NCBI GenBank assembly: GCA_964482225.1
Contig: CAYZWT010000005.1
Location: 1-64,000 of the forward strand
Direction: 5' to 3'
DNA from: UBA1429 sp964482225
Lineage (GTDB): Bacteria > Chloroflexota > Anaerolineae > UBA1429
DNA length: 64,000 nt
The notes beneath the pieces are model-generated. The model saw only the letters and a list, made by a program, of their open reading frames with translations, was not told the DNA's origin and made no database searches. Positions 24,748 to 35,800 of the stretch are shown here, piece by piece. The position numbers and the translations under genes were made by a program. Every line of letters starts with the position of its first letter. The stretch's first letter is position 1.

Positions 24748-25767
24748 ATGAAGAACCGTATCCGTCTGGCGATCGGCCTGGCCCTCAGCGCCCTGTTCCT
24801 CTATCTGGCCATGCGCGGCACCGATTGGGCCGAGCTATGGGGCCTCTTTCGCGCTGGCCGCTATCTGTACCTTGTCCCCGTGTTCCTCCTCATCGCTGCC
24901 ATCAGCGGCGTGCGCGCCGTGCGTTGGCATCTGCTCATGGAGCGCGATGCGAGCCTGACCCTGGCCGAGATCTATCATCTGGTCAACATCGGCTACATGT
25001 TCAACAACATCCTGCCTGCCAAGGCGGGCGAGGCGGTGCGCGGCTATCTGGCGGGGCGCAAGCTGGCGGGCGGCCTGGGCCAGGCCGTCTCGACGCTGCT
25101 CATTGAGCGCTTGTTGGACGTGCTGGCCGTTGTCGTGCTGCTGGCGGGCCTGCTGCCCTTTATGGCGCTGCCCGATTGGGCCGTGCGGGGCGGGCTGCTC
25201 CTGGGCGTCGGCGTCATTGGGGGGACGGCGGCCCTGGTCGTCATGGCCCGCATCGGACCGCGCGCGGTGGATTGGCTCTGGCGCCTGGTGGGGAGGCTGC
25301 CTCTGGTGGGCCATCCCAGGCTCAAGGCCGGCTTGCTCAACCTGTTGGACGGCTTTGCCGTGCTGACCCATCCCCGCCGCCTGCTGCCCGTGCTCTTGAC
25401 CACGGCTGCGGTCTGGCTGGGCTACGCAGCCATGAACTGGCTCATGCTGTTCGTCTTTCGGATGGAGGGGCTGGGCCTGGCCGCCGCCGCCCTGGTGCTG
25501 TGCTTTACCGGCCTGAGCATGGTGGTGCCCTCCTCACCGGGGGCCATCGGACCCTTTGAGTGGGCGGGCATCCAGGCCCTGGCCCTCTTTGCCGTCGAGC
25601 AGAGCGCCGGGTTTGGGTATACCCTGGGGTTGCACATGTTCACCAACGTAGCGCTGATCGGGCTGGGGATCGTGGGGCTGATCAGCGAGGGCATCAGCTA
25701 TGGGCGCATCACCCAGGTCATGGCCGAGGCTGCGGCCCCGTCCGATGGCGTGGAGCAGGCGCCTTGA
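24748..25767 (+). CDS. LPG-synthase-type TM region protein (UPF0104 family), possible lipid flippase
   Basis: A 339-residue protein made almost wholly of membrane helices (about eight). It matches the UPF0104/lysylphosphatidylglycerol synthase TM family: GYMFNNILPAKAGEAVRGYL near residue 90 and SMVVPSSPGAIGPFEWAGIQ near 260. In MprF this region flips the aminoacylated lipid; stand-alone members often sit next to polyprenyl-sugar enzymes. Moving a lipid-linked sugar is inferred from context only. ATG 24748 follows AGGAGCC. Its end overlaps the next gene (TTGA). Confidence 0.82.
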   Translation: MKNRIRLAIGLALSALFLYLAMRGTDWAELWGLFRAGRYLYLVPVFLLIAAISGVRAVRWHLLMERDASLTLAEIYHLVNIGYMFNNILPAKAGEAVRGYLAGRKLAGGLGQAVSTLLIERLLDVLAVVVLLAGLLPFMALPDWAVRGGLLLGVGVIGGTAALVVMARIGPRAVDWLWRLVGRLPLVGHPRLKAGLLNLLDGFAVLTHPRRLLPVLLTTAAVWLGYAAMNWLMLFVFRMEGLGLAAAALVLCFTGLSMVVPSSPGAIGPFEWAGIQALALFAVEQSAGFGYTLGLHMFTNVALIGLGIVGLISEGISYGRITQVMAEAAAPSDGVEQAP

Positions 25768-26924
25768 CCCGCATCCTGATCGCCCTGACCTACTATTACC
25801 CTCACTGGACGGGTCTGACCGCCAATGCCCAGAACCTGGCCGAGGGGCTGGCGCGGCGCGGCCACACGGTGACTGTGCTTACCTCACGGTACCGGCGCGA
25901 TCTGCCCCGCGAGGAGCGGCACCGGGGCGTGCACATTGTGCGCGAGCCCTCGTGGCTGCGCCTGAGCCGGGGCCAGGTGATGCCAGGCTTTGCCGGCGCC
26001 GTCTGGCGCCTGCTGCGCGAGCACGATCTGGCCCTGGTCTTTACCCCCATGCTGGAGACCTGGCTGGTGGGCGCCCTGGCCCACCGCGCGGGCAAGCCGA
26101 TGGTCATGGCGCACCAGGGCGACCTGGTGATGCCCAGGGGCGCATGGAACCAGATGGTGCAGCGCGGCATGAACTGGCTGCTGGAACGGGGCGCGCGCAT
26201 CGCCGACCGCATCACCATCCTGAACCGGGACTATGCCGAGCACTCGGCCTATCTGCGGCCCCACCTGGACAAGGTGGCGGCCATCTACCCGCCCATGGAC
26301 ATCCCCCGGCCACGCCCCGAGGCGGTGCGGGCCTGGCGCCGCGAGCTGGGTCTCGAAGGGCGGCCCGTGGTGGGCTTTGCGGGGCGCTGGGTCGAGGAAA
26401 AAGGGTTCGACTATCTCTTGCAGGCCATGCCCCTGGTGGCGGAGGCGATCCCCGGGGTGGCCCTAGCCTTTGCCGGGGAAACCAACGTGGCCTATGAGGC
26501 GTTCTATGAGCGCTGCCGCCCGCTGATCGAGGCCAACGCCGGACGGCTGCACGTCTTGGGCCTGATCACCGACCGCCAGCGGTTGGCGGACTATTATGCG
26601 CTGTGCGATCTCTTTGTGCTCCCCAGCCGCACCGATTGTTTCGCCGTGGTGCAGGTGGAGGCCATGCTCTGCGGCACGCCCGTGGTGGCCAGCGACATCC
26701 CCGGCGCGCGCGAGCCCGTGCGGGCCACGGGCATGGGGCTGTGCGTACCATCGGGCGATCCACGCGCCCTGGCCGAGGGCATCGTCCAGGTGTTGCGCGA
26801 GCGGGAGCGCTATTGCCGCCCTTGCGCCGAGATCGCGGCGGTCTTTGATCCGGAGGAGACGATCTCGGCCTATGAGCGGCTCTTTGACGAGTTGTTGGCC
26901 GGGGGAGGGGCGGGCCGTGGCTGA
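25764..26924 (+). CDS. Glycosyltransferase, GT4 family (GT-B fold)
   Basis: A 386-residue cytosolic GT-B enzyme that should transfer a nucleotide-activated sugar. The N-terminal domain has PHWTGLTANAQNLAEGLARR. The C-terminal donor domain has GRWVEEKGFDYLLQAM and LPSRTDCFAVVQVEAMLCGT. In the latter the usual first Glu of the EX7E motif is Asp. TTG at 25764 is inferred as start because it overlaps the previous stop and gives the family N-terminus MTRILIALTYYYP; no upstream start keeps this. It overlaps the methyltransferase gene by 8 nt. Confidence 0.87.
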   Translation: MTRILIALTYYYPHWTGLTANAQNLAEGLARRGHTVTVLTSRYRRDLPREERHRGVHIVREPSWLRLSRGQVMPGFAGAVWRLLREHDLALVFTPMLETWLVGALAHRAGKPMVMAHQGDLVMPRGAWNQMVQRGMNWLLERGARIADRITILNRDYAEHSAYLRPHLDKVAAIYPPMDIPRPRPEAVRAWRRELGLEGRPVVGFAGRWVEEKGFDYLLQAMPLVAEAIPGVALAFAGETNVAYEAFYERCRPLIEANAGRLHVLGLITDRQRLADYYALCDLFVLPSRTDCFAVVQVEAMLCGTPVVASDIPGAREPVRATGMGLCVPSGDPRALAEGIVQVLRERERYCRPCAEIAAVFDPEETISAYERLFDELLAGGGAGRG

Positions 26925-27789
26925 GGCGGGCTGGCTGACCCCCGAGCAGGAGGCGACCCTGGCGCGCCTGCTGCGCAACGAGTCGGACGTGGCCTACCGG
27001 CGACGGGTGCGCACCGTGCTGCGTTACCTGGATCCGCAGCTCGGCCAGGTGATCCTGGATTGTGGCACGGGCATGGGGTTCTATGCCCATGTCCTGAACC
27101 GGCTCTTTCCGCAGTGCCGCGTGGTGGGCCTGGATGGCGACCCGCGCGCCCTGGGCTATGCCCGCGCGCATCTGGGCGCCCAGACGGCGCTGGCGCGCGG
27201 CGACATCCAGCGCCTGCCCTTTGCCGAGGGCAGCTTTGATGGGGTGATCCTCTCCGAGGTGCTGGAGCATCTGGAGGACGATCTGGAGGGGCTGCGCCAG
27301 ATCCATCGGGTGCTCAGGCCGGGGGGCGCGCTGGCGGTCACCGTGCCCTATGAGCGCTATCCGGCCTGGTATGACCCCATCAACCGCGTGGCGGAGGGGG
27401 TATTCCGTCGCCCCATCCGCCAGGGGCCCTTTGCGGGCATCTGGGCCAACCACCGCAGGCTGTACGGCGTCGAGGCGTTGCGGGCGGTCTTGATCGAGGC
27501 GGGCTTTGCGCCGGGGCCCATCGAGCGCCTGACCCATTACTGCTTTCCCGGCACCCAGACCATCGTCTACACCCTGGGCAAGGGGTTGATCGAGCGCAAC
27601 CTGCTGCCGGGCGGCGTGCTGCGCGCCACCCATCGTTTTGCGGGAGAGGAAAACCAGGGCAGCCGCCTGAACCCGCTCAACTGGGCCCTGGCCCTGTTCC
27701 ACGCCATTGACCGGCTGAACGAGGACCCGCGCCGCCTGGTGACCAAGGCGACCTTTGTGAACCTGACGGTGCGCGCCATCCGGCTGTGA
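26917..27789 (+). CDS. Class I SAM-dependent methyltransferase
   Basis: A 290-residue protein with motif I VILDCGTGMGFYAHVL near residue 43, the acidic end of motif II (VVGLDGDPRALGYARAH), and FDGVILSEVLEHLEDDLEGL followed by HRVLRPGGALAVTVPY. It has a long C-terminal part, with PINRVAEGVFRR and ANHRRLYGVEALR. This is the ubiquinone/sugar-methyltransferase type of fold. GTG 26917 follows GGGGGAGGGG and lies inside the end of the GT4 gene, so the pair is coupled; methylation of a glycan or lipid carrier is likely but unproven. Confidence 0.85.
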   Translation: MAEAGWLTPEQEATLARLLRNESDVAYRRRVRTVLRYLDPQLGQVILDCGTGMGFYAHVLNRLFPQCRVVGLDGDPRALGYARAHLGAQTALARGDIQRLPFAEGSFDGVILSEVLEHLEDDLEGLRQIHRVLRPGGALAVTVPYERYPAWYDPINRVAEGVFRRPIRQGPFAGIWANHRRLYGVEALRAVLIEAGFAPGPIERLTHYCFPGTQTIVYTLGKGLIERNLLPGGVLRATHRFAGEENQGSRLNPLNWALALFHAIDRLNEDPRRLVTKATFVNLTVRAIRL

Positions 27790-27816
27790 GGGCGACAGAG
27801 CCGCGACCAAAACGTC

Positions 27817-27842
27817 GGAGGGCGGGCGTCTCGCCCGCCAAC
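27817..27842. repeat. Intergenic palindromic repeat, copy B
   Basis: Stem GGCGGGCG (27821-27828), loop TCT, CGCCCGCC (27832-27839), flanked by GGA before it. A further 7-bp pairing, GGGCGAC (27790-27796) with GTCGCCC (27849-27855), encloses it. It fills the 103-nt spacer between the methyltransferase and the next glycosyltransferase. Confidence 0.65.
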
Positions 27843-27892
27843 GTACGAGTCGCCCGCAAGTCCGGACTGACCTTCATAGGAGCAGAGGGAGC

Positions 27893-29866
27893 ATGTTGCC
27901 GAGCCAACACCGAGGCACAGCCAGGACAGCCGGGGCGCGGACTCTGGTGTGGCCTGCCCTGGCGCTGATGGCGGGGGCGCTGGCCCAGCGGCTGCTGGAC
28001 CTGGGCCGCTGGGGCGGCCTGGCGTGGGCGTTGTACCTGCTGGCCGCCGTCCTGTTTGGGCTGGCGAGCCGCCCCGGACAGGAGGAGGCCCCCGCTGGCG
28101 AGTTCGCAACCCCTTTGCGCCTGCGTTGGCCCTGGGCCGTGGCGGCAGCGGTCCTGGCAGCCCTGGCCTGGGCGCGCCTGGGCGGCAACCGGTTCACCGA
28201 CGTAGGCGCGGCGGCCTGGGGCGGCGCGCTGATGTGCGCGGCGCTGGCCGTCTGGCCGGTGCGCGATCCTGGTGGGGCCGCGCCGCGCCGTCAGGGGCTG
28301 AGCCTACCCTGGCCCGCCCTGGCCCTGCTGGCGAGCCTGCTGCTGGCGGCCTTTTTCCGGCTGCATCGCATCCACACCATCCCGCTGGAGATGGGCTGCG
28401 ACCTGCCCCTGATCCAGGGCAACATCGCCCAGATCCTGGCGGGCGAGTACCCGATCTTTTTTACGTCGCACCCTGGCCGCGAGGGGCTCTTTTTCTACCT
28501 GGCGGCGCCGGTGGCGACCCTGGCCGGGCTGGGCCATGTGAGCATCAAGGTCACCTCGGCGCTGGTGGGCTTGCTGACCCTGCCCGCCATCTATTGGCTG
28601 GGGCGCGAGTTGCGCGACCGCTGGACCGGCGCCCTGGCCGCATTCCTGTTGGCCATCAGCCATTGGCACATCATCCTGACCCGGGTGGGCTATCGCGCCG
28701 CGCTGATGCCGTTGCTGCTGACGCTGGCGTGGCTTTTCTTGCTGCGCGGCCTGCAGCGGGGCCGCAGCCATGACTATGCCCTGTGCGGCCTGTGGGTGGG
28801 TCTGGGCCTGCAGAGCTATAACGCCTTCATGGTCGTGCCGCCCCTGTTCGCGGGGCTGCTGCTGATCGCCTGGGCGGCCCGGCGACGGCTGGGCGCGGCC
28901 ATCCAGGGGCGCGCGATTCTTGTATGGGCGGCGGTAACCTTTTTCGCGGCGCTGCCCCTGGCCCGCTATGCTTACGACGCGCCTCAGAGCTACCTGTTCC
29001 GCGCGGCGACCCGGGCCACCAGCCTGGAGCAGCCCCTGCCCGGCGATCTGGCGGCCACCCTGGCGGGCAATGTGGCGCGGGCCGCGGCCATGTTCCATCA
29101 GGTGGGCGACGTGGTGTACCTGAGCAACGTGCCCCACTACCGGCAGCTTGGCTTTGCGACGGGGGTGCTGTTTGCCCTGGGCCTGGGCTATGCGGTGGCC
29201 AACTGGCGGCGGAGCCAGCTCTGGATCGCCCTGCCGCTCTTGCTCGGAATGCTGATGCCGTCTATCATGGCCCTGGCCTTTCCGCAAGAGGTGCCCAGCG
29301 CCGTGCGGGCTATTGGCGCGGTGCCCGTGGCCGTGCTGCTGGCGGCCCTGGCCCTGCGCCACCTGCTGGCAGCCCTGCGGGCCTGGCGCGGGCCGGCCGC
29401 GACCGGGCTGGGACGCAAGGCCGGGCGCGCAGGGCTGGCGCTGGTGGGGCTGGCCCTGGTCGGCGGCCTGGCAATCGAGACATACTCAGTAGACTCACTA
29501 TACTTTGAGCGCTATGTCTGGCACCAGCCCGCGCACAACCAGTCCATCTCGCTCAAAATCGCCCAGGCCATTGATGGGTTCGAGGGCAACGGGCCGGTCT
29601 ATCTGATGATCTGGCCCCACTGGTACGATGGCAACGCCGTGCGGGCCCAGTTGCGGCGCACGCCAGGGTGGGACAACGAGCGCTGGGAGCTGACGCCGGG
29701 CGAGCCGCCCCTGGATGGCGCGCTCAGGCGTGTGCTGGTCATCATGCACCCGGAGGAGGGCGCCACCCTGGAGCTGCTGCGCGCCCACTATACGCATTAC
29801 GTGGTGCTGGAGGACTATTGGGAGGACGGCTCGGTCGCCCTGCGGATGTTCGTGGGCGAACGTTAG
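27893..29866 (+). CDS. GT-C glycosyltransferase, family 39/83-like membrane protein
   Basis: A 657-residue membrane protein with about twelve hydrophobic segments. After an extra N-terminal membrane part (to ~residue 150) comes the loop LHRIHTIPLEMGCDLPLIQG, where a GT39 protein would carry its catalytic acid; here it reads GCDLP, so the usual Asp-Glu pair is not obvious. FTSHPGREGLFFYLAAP and HWHIILTRVGYRAALMPLLL are typical of the family. A soluble C-terminal domain of about 120 residues ends the protein. ATG 27893 follows GGAGCAGAGGGAGC. The substrate is unknown. Confidence 0.78.
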   Translation: MLPSQHRGTARTAGARTLVWPALALMAGALAQRLLDLGRWGGLAWALYLLAAVLFGLASRPGQEEAPAGEFATPLRLRWPWAVAAAVLAALAWARLGGNRFTDVGAAAWGGALMCAALAVWPVRDPGGAAPRRQGLSLPWPALALLASLLLAAFFRLHRIHTIPLEMGCDLPLIQGNIAQILAGEYPIFFTSHPGREGLFFYLAAPVATLAGLGHVSIKVTSALVGLLTLPAIYWLGRELRDRWTGALAAFLLAISHWHIILTRVGYRAALMPLLLTLAWLFLLRGLQRGRSHDYALCGLWVGLGLQSYNAFMVVPPLFAGLLLIAWAARRRLGAAIQGRAILVWAAVTFFAALPLARYAYDAPQSYLFRAATRATSLEQPLPGDLAATLAGNVARAAAMFHQVGDVVYLSNVPHYRQLGFATGVLFALGLGYAVANWRRSQLWIALPLLLGMLMPSIMALAFPQEVPSAVRAIGAVPVAVLLAALALRHLLAALRAWRGPAATGLGRKAGRAGLALVGLALVGGLAIETYSVDSLYFERYVWHQPAHNQSISLKIAQAIDGFEGNGPVYLMIWPHWYDGNAVRAQLRRTPGWDNERWELTPGEPPLDGALRRVLVIMHPEEGATLELLRAHYTHYVVLEDYWEDGSVALRMFVGER

Positions 29867-29884
29867 AGCTGGACGCGAGAGGCT

Positions 29885-32800
29885 ATGACGGACCAATCTG
29901 CGATTGCGAACCAAAGCGAGCCCCCTGGCGCAAAGGCGGCCAGCCCCCGCAGCGTCGGGAGGTTGACAGCGCTGCTCTTGGCGGCGATCCTGCTGCTGGG
30001 CGGGGCGCTGCGTTTTGTGGGGCTCAACTGGGATGAGGACCAGCACCTACACCCCGACGAGCGCTTTCTCACCATGGTGGAGAACAGCCTGGCCTGGCCC
30101 TCCTCCCTGGGCGAGTATTTCGACACGGAGGCCAACCCCCTCAACCCCTACAACCGGGGCTTTGGCGCCTATGTCTATGGCCTGTTGCCCCTGGTGGTGG
30201 CCAAGTTCCTGGGTCAGCTCACCGGATTGACCGGCTATGGCGGCGTGTTCCTGGTGGGGCGCGCCATGTCGGGCGCTCTGGACCTGGGCTCGGTGCTGCT
30301 GGTGTTCCTCATCGGGCGGCGCCTGTATGGCGAGCGTGCGGGCCTGCTGGGCGCGCTGCTGGCCGCCCTGAGCGTGCTCAACATCCAGAACGCCCACTTT
30401 TTCACCGTGGACGCCATGACCACCTTTTTCGTCACCCTGGCCCTCTTTTTCGCCGTGCGGGTGGCCCAGGGCGAGGGCTGGGTCAGCATCGTGGGCCTGG
30501 GGCTGGCCTTTGGGCTGGCGGTCTCCTGCAAGATCAGCGTGCTCACCTTTTTGCTCGTCATCGGCCTGGCGGCCCTGGTGCGGGTGTTCGCCCGCCCCCC
30601 GGCAGAGGCTCGCCCACGCCCGCCCGCCGGCGCCGTCCGCTATCTGCAGCTCGGCCCCTGGCGGGTGAGCCTGCGGGTGGAGCGCGATCCTGCCGAAAGG
30701 CTGACGGCCACCGACGCCCTGCTCTGGCGGCTGCTCATCGCGGGGCTGATCGTGGCCTGCGTGGCGTTCATCGCCTTTTGGGCCTTTCGGGTGGCCCAGC
30801 CCCAGGCGTTCACCGGGCCGGGGCTCTTGGGGCTGCGCATCAACCCCCGCTGGCTGGAGGACATGCGCTACATCCAAAAGCTGGTGGGCGGCGAGATAGA
30901 CTATCCCCCCAGCCACCAATGGGCCGCCCGCGCGCCGGTGCTCTATATGCTACAGAACCTGGCGCTGTGGGGCGTGGGGCTGCCCCTGGGCCTGGCGATC
31001 TGGGCGGCCTGGGGCCTGATGGCTGTTCAGATCTACCGCCGCAACCGCTGGGAGCACCTGCTGCCCTGGGTCTGGATGACCCTGACCTTTTTCTATCAGA
31101 GCGTCCAGTTCGTCAAGACGGTGCGCTACTTGCTACCCATCTATCCCACCATGGCGCTCATGGCGGGCTATGGCCTGTGCTGGCTGTGGGGGCGGGCCGC
31201 GCGCGCCCGCTGGCCCCTCAAGGCAGCGGCGCGGGGCGCCGTCGTGGCCGTCGCCCTGGGGACCGCGCTCTGGGCCCTGGCCTTTGCCGGCATCTATACC
31301 CGGCCGGTGACGCGGGTGGCCGCCTCGCGCTGGATCTATCAGAACATTCCGCCCGGGTCGTCTCTCTCCTTCGAGCTGTGGGACGATCCCCTGCCCCTGA
31401 ACCTGGACGGCAATATCGGCGACCAGGTCTATGACACGGTGCGCATGGACCTGTACTGGGAGGACACCCCCGAAAAGCGCCAGGAGTTCTACCGCTGGCT
31501 GGAGCAGGTGGGTTACATCGTGCTGAGCAGCAACCGGCTGTACGGCTCGATCCCCCGCCTGCCCACCCGCTATCCCATGACGACCCGCTACTATGAGGCC
31601 CTCTTTTCGGGCGAGCTGGGCTTTGACCTGTTGGCCGAGTTCACCTCGCGGCCCCGGCTGTTTGGCATCGAGATCGCCGATGACGATGCCGACGAGACAT
31701 TCACGGTCTATGACCATCCCAAGGTCCTGATCTATCAAAAGCGGGACGACTTTGATCTGGCCCGGGTGCGCGCCCTGTTCGACGACCTGGAGCTAGAGCG
31801 GGTGGTGCGCATCATGCCGCGCCAGGTGACCGCCGCGCCCAACAACCTGATGCTGGACGTCGGCGTCTGGCAGGCCCAGCGCCAGAGCGGGTCCTGGTCG
31901 GCCCTGTTCGACCGGAGCGACCTGGCCAACCGGTACCCAGCCCTGTTCTGGGGGCTGGCCCTGATCGCCCTGGGGCTGGCGGGGTTCCCCCTGCTGTTTC
32001 CCGTCCTGCGCCGCCTGCCCGATGGCGGCTATGGCCTCGCCAAGACGGCAGGGTTCCTGCTGCTGGGCTATCTGCCCTGGATGGCGGCCAGCGCCCGATT
32101 GCTGCTCTTTGCGCCGGGGACGGTCGTCGCTGCCCTGGGGTTGCTGCTGGCGGCGGCTGGCGCGGCGGCCTGGGCCCAGCGCCGCGCCCTGCTCGCGTTC
32201 GTGCGGGCGCGCTGGCGCGCGCTGGTGGCCGGCGAGCTGCTCTTTTGGGCGTTCTTTGTCGCGCTGCTGCTGATCCGGCGGGGCAACCCAGACCTCTGGC
32301 ATCCGGTGATGGGCGGCGAAAAGCCCATGGACCTGGCCTACCTGAACGCCATCCTCAAGAGCAGCCACTTCCCGCCCTATGATCCCTGGTTCGCCGGGGG
32401 CTATCTCAACTACTACTATTGGGGTTGGGTGCCCGTGGCGTCGCTGATCCAGCTCACCGGCATCGCGCCCACCACGGCCTACAACCTGGCGCTGCCCACC
32501 CTGTTTGCGCTGCTGGCCGGGGGCGTGGCCAGCGTCGTGGGGCGCCTGCTGCTCGCCCAGGGGGACGAGGTCGGTTGGTTCCCGCGCCGCCTGCGCTATG
32601 GCCTGCTGGGGGCTTTGCTGGTGTGCGCAGCGGGCAACCTGGGTCAGTTGCGCCTGCTCTGGGGGGGCTTTTCCGACGTGGGGCAACGGCTGGCGGGCGG
32701 GGTCGCCGCCACCATCCCCGGGCGCGCATGGCAGGCGCTGCGAGGGCTGTGGGCCGTGGCCGCCCAGGGCGAGGCCCTGGCCTTTCGCCCCGAGTGGTGG

Positions 32801-35800
32801 TATTGGAACGCCAGCCGCGTCATGGGCCACGGCGAGATCAACGAGTTCCCCTTTTTCTCCTTTCTCTATGGCGACCTGCACGCCCACCTGATGGCCATGC
32901 CCCTGGCCGTGTTGGCCCTGGGGCTGGCCGTGGCCCTGGTGGGCCGAGAGGCCAGGCGAGCCACGGGCGCTCGGGGCCTGCTGCGCCGCGTGGACTGGGC
33001 CCTGCTCTGGCACATCCTCTGGCTGGGGCTGGCCCTGGGGGCGCTCTGGTGCGCCAACTCGTGGGATTACCCCACCTACACCGGCATCGCCCTGGCGGCG
33101 CTGGCTTTGCGTGCGCTGACGACGCGGCCCCTCGACCGGCGCGCGCTGGCGGGCCTGGCGCTGCGGGCCATCGCCGTGGTGGGCCTGAGCCGCCTGCTCT
33201 ACCAGCCCTTCCATGCCCACTTTGGCATGGCCTATGGCAGCATCGAGCCCTGGAAGGGCGAGCGCACCGCCCTGGGCGACTATTTGCTGATTCACCTGCC
33301 CTTTTTGTTCGTTCTGGGCAGCTACCTCCTCTGGGCGGCCCGCAAGACGATCCAGCGCAGCCCCTGGTATCGCTCGCTGCGCCTGGGCCTGGCCTCCCAG
33401 GCCCGCTACATGCGCGCCCAGCGGCTGCGCTGGGTGTTGGTGCGGCGGCCCACCCTGGCTTACACGCTGGGCTGGGCCGGGCTGACCCTGGCAGCCATGC
33501 TGGCCGTGCTGCTGATGCTCCTGGGCGCCTGGCCGACCCTGCTGGCGCTGCTGCTCCTGGCCCTGGGGGCCATCGCGTTGCTGGCGCCCGGCGCCGAGCC
33601 CAAGCGCCGCCTGCTGGCGCTCTTGATCGGCGTCGGCCTGGCCCTCACCCTGGCCGTCGAGTGGGTGGTGCTCAAAGGCGATATTGGGCGCATGAACACG
33701 GTGTTCAAGTTCTACTTGCAGACCTGGATCCTGTGGGGCGTGGCCTCGGCGGCCGCCCTGGGGCTGCTCCTGGCGCGGCGAGCGCCCGCGCGACCCTGGC
33801 GGCGCTGGTGGCGCATCGCCCTGGCGGCCCTGCTGGTTGGCATGGCGACCTATCCCGCCCTGGCGACCCCGGCCAAGCTCCGCGACCGCTGGGGCGTCGA
33901 GATGGCGCCCACCCTGGATGGCATGGCCTATATGGACGTGGCCCGCTACCACGACCAGGGCCAAGAGCTAACCCTGGCCCATGACGCCCAGGCGATCCGC
34001 TGGTTGCAGGAGCACGTTCTGGGCACGCCCGTCATCCTGGAGGCCAACACGCCCCTCTATCGCTGGGGCGGGCGCGTCTCGGTCTACACCGGGCTGCCCA
34101 CCATCATCGGCTGGGATTGGCATCAGCGGCAGCAGCGCGTCGCCCTCAGCGGCCTCGTCGTGGATTGGCGCTTGCAAGACCTGCGCGAGCTGTACGAGAC
34201 GACCAGCATCGAACGCGCCGCCGAGCTGTTGGCCCGCTATCAGGTGGGTCTGGTCTATGTGGGCGAGCTGGAGCGGGCCTATTACCCCGTGGAGGGCCTG
34301 GACAAGTTCGAGGCGATGGTGGGCCAGCAGGTGGACGTGGTCTATCGCCAGGGGCTGGTGACCATCTACCGGGTGTTGGGGGCCGGCGCGCGGCTGGCCC
34401 AGCCTCGCCAGGAATCGTCCTGGGCCGACGCCCTGGGCGATTGGTGGGCGCGCTACTGGCTGCCATCTAGCGTGGCGGCCCAGGCGCCACAGGAGCCGGA
34501 ACCGCTGATGCTGGATGGGCCGGTGGAAGAGCTGCCCGTGGTGGACGGGCGCGGCTGGAACAAGGCCGCCGGCGACTCGACGCCCCTGGCCGTGCTCTCC
34601 TGGTGGCTGGCGCTGCTGCTAATCGGCCTGGCGGCCTGGCCCGTGGCGGCGGCGCTCCTGCCGGGCCAGCTCGACCGGGGGTATCTCCTGGCCAGGGGCC
34701 TGGGCCTGCTGCTGGTGGGCTATCTGCTCTGGATGGGGGCCAGCCTGCGCCTGTTCCGCAACGACCTGGCGGCGGCCCTGGGCGTGTTGGCATTCGTAGC
34801 CCTGGCGGCCTGGGGCCTGCTGGGGCGCGCCTGGCGGGGGCCAAGCCCACTGCGCTGGGGCCCGCTGCTGCGCGCCGAGGCCCTGTTCAGCGGCGCGTTC
34901 CTGCTCTGGGTGGGCCTGCGCATCCTCAACCCCGACCTCTGGCAGCCCTGGTTCGGCGGCGAAAAGATGATGGAGATGGCCATGCTCAACGCCGTCTCGA
35001 AATCGGCCTATATGCCGCCCTACGATCCCTATTTCGCCGGGGGCATGCTCAACTATTACTACTATGGCTACCTGCTGGCGCTGCTGCCCATGCGCCTCAG
35101 CGGCCTGGCGCCCGAGGTGGGGTTCAACCTGGCGGTCCCGACTTTTTTCGCGTTGACCGTGGCCCACGCCTATTGGCTGGGGGGCCGGGCCCTGGGCTGC
35201 AGCGCGGCGCGACGCTGGGCCGGGGCGGCGGCCACGCTGCTGGCCGTGGGCATCGGCAACCTTTCGGGGGCCGGCCAGTTGCTCCAGCCTGTGCTGGCGG
35301 CGGGCTGCCCGGGCGGGGCCCAGGGCCTGGGGCAGCGGCTGCTCTGCCTGGGGCGCGGTCTGGGCCCGGCGCTGCGCGGCGACCTCTCTCCGCCCGTCTT
35401 TGACTACTGGTATCGCGGCACGCGCATCATCCCCTACACCATCAACGAGTTCCCGTTCTTTACCTTTTTGTTTGCCGATCTGCATCCGCACCTGATGGCC
35501 ATGCCCTTTGGCTTGCTGGCCCTGGCCCTGGCGACGCCACTGTTGGATCGCGAGCGCCCTGGCCCGGCCCGCCGCATCGGCCTCTGTGTGGCGCTGGCCC
35601 TCTGTCTGGGCGCCCTGGGGGCCGCCAACACCTGGGACCTGCCGATCTACCTGCTGGTCGTGGCCGCGATCCTGGCGGCGCAGGGCTACCGCGCGGGCGG
35701 CCTCAAGGGCGCGGCCATTGGATGCGCCCTGGCCCTGGGGGTGGGGCTGGCGGCTCTGCTGGCCTATGCGCCGTTCTACCGCCACTATCAGCCCCAGTAC

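Noticed and set aside
25764..25767. Possible frameshift between the UPF0104 gene and the GT4 gene
   Set aside because: The TTGA overlap and an intact GT4 N-terminus fit normal translational coupling.
31793..33964. A 723-codon open frame on the minus strand opposite the giant gene
   Set aside because: It is a shadow of GC-rich codon usage: its sequence is Gln/Gly/Pro/His-rich low complexity with no family motif, while the plus strand encodes clear domains.
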